From NCBI RefSeq assembly GCF_030732005.1, contig NZ_JAROCA010000087.1, positions 1 through 9,553 of the forward strand: a stretch of 9,553 nucleotides of DNA. Direction: 5' to 3'. Below are positions 7,735 through 9,553 of the stretch, one piece after another (the stretch's first letter is position 1; each line of letters starts with the position of its first letter). This DNA comes from Tigheibacillus jepli. GTDB taxonomy: Bacteria; Bacillota; Bacilli; Bacillales; Amphibacillaceae. The translations under genes were made by a program, and so were the position numbers. A model generated the notes under the pieces. It was not told the DNA's origin. It did not search any database and saw nothing but the letters and a program-made list of their open reading frames with translations.

Positions 7735-7888
7735 TTTTAAACTGGATGGCAATCTACATGATTTTGCGTTGGGCAAGCCTTTGTCTAGTGCAAGTCAGTT
7801 TTAAACCGGACGGCAATCAGCTAAGGAGAAGCAGGCCCGCGCGGTTAACCTGTCCAAGTGCGTTTGCGTTTTAGACCGGACGGCAATC
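7735..7888 (+). repeat. Three copies of a 20-bp repeat in the transporter leader
   Basis: The repeat TTTTAAACCGGACGGCAATC occurs at 7799-7818, with a two-mismatch copy at 7735-7754 and a one-mismatch copy at 7869-7888. Spacing is 64 and 70 bp. A looser TGT...GTGC motif precedes each copy by 0-8 bases. The sequence between copies is not conserved and spacing is not a multiple of three. The copies lie between the PyrR terminator and the transporter. They could be protein binding sites or leader RNA elements; I do not recognise them. The region 7709-8030 has no convincing gene. Confidence 0.75.
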
Positions 7889-7925
7889 TGATCCAAAGTA
7901 TGCGAAGTTGTTCAATAACCTGATA

Positions 7926-7950
7926 GCCCCTAGCGTAAAACTGCTAGGGC
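7926..7950 (+). other. Hairpin in the transporter leader
   Basis: GCCCCTAGC (7926-7934) pairs with GCTAGGGC (7943-7950) as eight base pairs with one bulged C around an 8-nt loop. No T-run follows, so it is not an intrinsic terminator. It lies in the 5' leader about 120 bases before the transporter start. Confidence 0.5.
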
Positions 7951-8030
7951 ATGAAGATACGCTTGAACCGCAGTTGCTTGCATGATCACACAAGAAAACT
8001 GCTTCACTCAGCACCCCCTTACAAAATTTA

Positions 8031-8067
8031 CCTTTAATCAAAGTCCCGAGAGGCTTGGAAGGAGAGG
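8031..8067 (+). promoter_or_regulatory. PyrR binding loop 2 overlapping the transporter ribosome binding site
   Basis: AGTCCCGAGAGGCT (8042-8055) is an exact match to the PyrR consensus ARUCCNGNGAGGYU. The upper stem is AAGUC/GGCUU (with a U-G pair) around a hexaloop CCGAGA. The lower stem is CCUU (8031-8034) with AAGG (8059-8062), and UUUAA is at 8033-8037. The AAGG strand is the first part of the Shine-Dalgarno AAGGAGAGG (8059-8067), 9 bases before ATG 8074. No terminator follows. The layout therefore suggests translational repression by PyrR, a mechanism known for mycobacterial pyr genes, rather than attenuation. The site is clear; the mechanism is inferred. Confidence 0.88.
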
Positions 8068-8073
8068 AACAAG

Positions 8074-9294
8074 ATGGATTATAAGAAAAAGACGGTGGCC
8101 GCTTCGGTAACAGGTTTAACGTTAGAGGGCATGGATATCATGTTCATCTCGTTTGCGATGTCGCTGATCGTAGCTGATTTTCATATCGATTTGACGACTG
8201 GGGGGTTCATTTCTTCCATCACAAACATTGGGATGTTGGCCGGCGGAATGATTTTCGGCGTGCTGGCGGATCGCTTCGGCAGGGTACGGGTTTTCACATA
8301 CACCATTTTCCTGTTTGCTATCGGTACAGCATTGACCGGCCTGGCAACGAATATTGAGCAGGTGTATGTGTTCCGGTTTATAGCCGGTCTCGGAGCCGGT
8401 GGTGAATACGGAATTGGCATGGCGCTTGTTGCGGAAGCATGGCCGAAAAACAAACAAGGCCGTGCATCCTCATATGTCAGTATCGGCGCGCAGTTCGGTG
8501 TAATCATCGCTGCTGTACTCAGTTCAGTGCTCCTTCCAGTTTTTGGCTGGAGAGGACTGTTTTTTGTAGGCGTCTTGCCAGTTATTTTTGCTTATTTCCT
8601 TAGAAAAAATTTGAAAGAATCGCCAGCATGGGTCGCCGCACAAAAACAGCAGCCATCCATTCGGAAAAAGGGCAAGTTGATTCAATTGGTAAATTCACCA
8701 AAGGTAGCACTTACAACAATTGGCCTGGCCATCATGGCAACCGTGCAAATCGCCGGCTATAACGGCTTGATGATCTGGCTACCAACGATGCTGCAGCAAT
8801 CCCAAGGACTCTCGGTTTCTAGCTCAGCAATTTGGACAATTAGCACAGCGGTTGGCATGATTGCTGGGATGCTGACATTCGGACGCTTCATCGACCGGTT
8901 CGGTTTGAAAATTTCCTATGGTGTGTTTCTCCTGGCCTCAGCCGCAGCAGTGTTTGTATATGCTTACGCACAAGGCAGTGCAGGTGTCTTGATCGGCGGT
9001 GCCATTGTCGGGTTTTTCTCCAACGGTATGTTTGCCGGTTACGGTGCGCTGATCAGCCGCTATTATCGCGTAGATATCAGAAGTACCGCAACAAACACCA
9101 TTTTCAACTTTGGCAGGGCGGTAGGCGGATTGTCTCCCATTTTGGTCGGTTTCATCTTGGAGCATGCCACGATCACATTGGCCATGACCTATCTTGCAGC
9201 ACTATACTGCATCTCGTTTGTAGTAATGATAAGTTTACACGGAGAAAAAACGGAAGAGACGCAAACAAACGCGGCAAACACGGTATCTGCTTAG
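8074..9294 (+). CDS. MFS transporter under PyrR control, substrate probably pyrimidine-related
   Basis: A 406-residue, 12-TM secondary transporter of the cytoplasmic membrane. Visible family marks are LEGMDI in TM1 (17-22; the acidic motif resembles the LDGFD of aromatic-acid:H+ symporters and relatives), motif A GVLADRFGR between TM2 and TM3 (62-70), RFIAGLGAGGEYG in TM4 (101-113), FGWRGLFFVG (157-166), a basic central loop about 178-205, and a second motif-A-like FGRFIDRFG in the C-terminal half. ATG 8074 follows AAGGAGAGG at 8059-8067. By sequence alone the substrate is open: organic or aromatic acids, sugars acids or niacin-like compounds are all handled by relatives. The two PyrR sites in its leader point to a pyrimidine base, nucleoside or a carboxylated precursor such as orotate; this is inference. 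It is a single-gene unit with no pyr gene nearby. No clear terminator is visible after the stop. Confidence 0.9.
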   Translation: MDYKKKTVAASVTGLTLEGMDIMFISFAMSLIVADFHIDLTTGGFISSITNIGMLAGGMIFGVLADRFGRVRVFTYTIFLFAIGTALTGLATNIEQVYVFRFIAGLGAGGEYGIGMALVAEAWPKNKQGRASSYVSIGAQFGVIIAAVLSSVLLPVFGWRGLFFVGVLPVIFAYFLRKNLKESPAWVAAQKQQPSIRKKGKLIQLVNSPKVALTTIGLAIMATVQIAGYNGLMIWLPTMLQQSQGLSVSSSAIWTISTAVGMIAGMLTFGRFIDRFGLKISYGVFLLASAAAVFVYAYAQGSAGVLIGGAIVGFFSNGMFAGYGALISRYYRVDIRSTATNTIFNFGRAVGGLSPILVGFILEHATITLAMTYLAALYCISFVVMISLHGEKTEETQTNAANTVSA

Positions 9295-9380
9295 CTTCGT
9301 TTCATGGCAGCTCCGTTAGTTAGGCTCGGAATCCGGGTGTACATTCGCATATTTTGTGAAATACGCTAAATAGAATGAAA

Positions 9381-9437
9381 AACCACCCCATGCTACGAAC
9401 ATGGAGCAGGTACAAGAAGGTCGCCCTTCAAAGGGTG
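9381..9437. other. Two small hairpins before the IS end
   Basis: CCATG (9388-9392) and CATGG (9400-9404) form a stem around CTACGAA. CCCT (9424-9427) and AGGG (9432-9435) form a second, extended by C-G and G-U pairs, followed by a purine-rich GTAGAAAGGAAAAAA. The arrangement of hairpins then a ribosome-binding-like stretch resembles the leader of an IS200-type element cut by the IS3 insertion, but this rests on general resemblance only. The rest of 9295-9477 shows nothing clear. Confidence 0.25.
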
Positions 9438-9477
9438 TTTGGTAGAAAGGAAAAAATAATCTCTCGAGGCTTGCTAA

Positions 9478-9505
9478 TGAACTGCGCCCTGTCAAGTAGA
9501 CAGTG
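9478..9505 (-). mobile_element. Right end of an IS3-family insertion sequence (element continues past the window)
   Basis: From 9478 the sequence begins TGAACTGCGCCCTGTCAAGT, the TG-starting terminal inverted repeat style of IS3/IS150-group elements, and the transposase stop codon lies 14 bases further in. The element runs off the right edge, so the other inverted repeat and the target duplication cannot be seen. The boundary at 9478 is inferred from the TG end. Confidence 0.7.
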
Positions 9506-9519
9506 AAAAAACAAAAAGT

Positions 9520-9553
9520 CTATGCCACAGCCTGGTGCCGATATTCCAACGGT
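9520..9553 (-). CDS. IS3-family transposase, C-terminal end only
   Basis: Read on the minus strand, the last 34 bases encode PLEYRHQAVA and then a TAG stop (9520-9522). This matches the common C-terminus of IS3-family OrfB (DDE integrase) proteins, of the type SPLEYRHQA. Only about 10 residues are in the window, so the catalytic domain is not visible. The IS terminal repeat follows immediately downstream, as expected at the right end of such an element. Confidence 0.75.
   Translation of the reverse strand, partial: PLEYRHQAVA

Noticed and set aside
7501..7776. Minus-strand 91-residue frame across the PyrR attenuator
   Set aside because: It is antisense to a clear promoter, PyrR hairpin and terminator, and shows no recognisable protein motif or ribosome binding site.
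7735..7870. A small coding region in the leader (frames reading FKLDGN, FKPDGN, FRPDGN over the three repeats)
   Set aside because: The repeats are 64 and 70 bp apart and fall in different frames, stops interrupt each frame, and no good start with a ribosome site is seen.
8031..8073. Second PyrR loop as a transcription attenuator
   Set aside because: No terminator or antiterminator partner lies between the loop and the start codon.

Overview
The window looks like chromosomal DNA from a low-GC Gram-positive of the family Bacillaceae. The clues are a bacillopeptidase F-type secreted protease, purine-rich Shine-Dalgarno sites, sigma-A promoters with extended -10 boxes, and PyrR-type RNA attenuators. 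A halotolerant genus such as Virgibacillus, Oceanobacillus or Lentibacillus would fit, but the genus is a guess. Every complete or near-complete gene lies on the plus strand.

Layout. (1) 106-4392: a 1428-residue secreted subtilisin-family protease (bpr type), closed by an intrinsic terminator at about 4465-4502. (2) 4614-5312: BPG-dependent phosphoglycerate mutase (gpmA), followed by a long hairpin at 5340-5407. (3) 5411-5795: a gene-free array of about seven 52-bp units, each carrying an inverted repeat. (4) 5945-7304: D-serine ammonia-lyase (dsdA), broken into two frames by one extra T near 6582-6584. (5) 7305-8073: a 769-bp gene-free but very structured leader. It holds two promoter-like sites, a complete PyrR attenuator (binding hairpin, antiterminator, terminator), three copies of a 20-bp repeat, a further hairpin, and a second PyrR binding loop folded over the ribosome binding site of the next gene. 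(6) 8074-9294: a 12-TM major facilitator transporter. (7) 9295-9553: a small structured stretch, then the end of an IS3-family insertion sequence whose transposase enters from the right on the minus strand.

The most interesting unit is the 7.45-9.29 kb module. A single MFS transporter appears to sit under two tiers of PyrR control: transcription attenuation 370-480 nt upstream of the start, and apparent translational occlusion directly at the start. No pyrimidine biosynthesis gene is in the window. The inference is that the transporter moves a pyrimidine base, nucleoside or pathway precursor such as orotate, and is shut off when UMP/UTP is plentiful. The remaining genes (protease, mutase, D-serine lyase) look like independent transcription units with no shared pathway.
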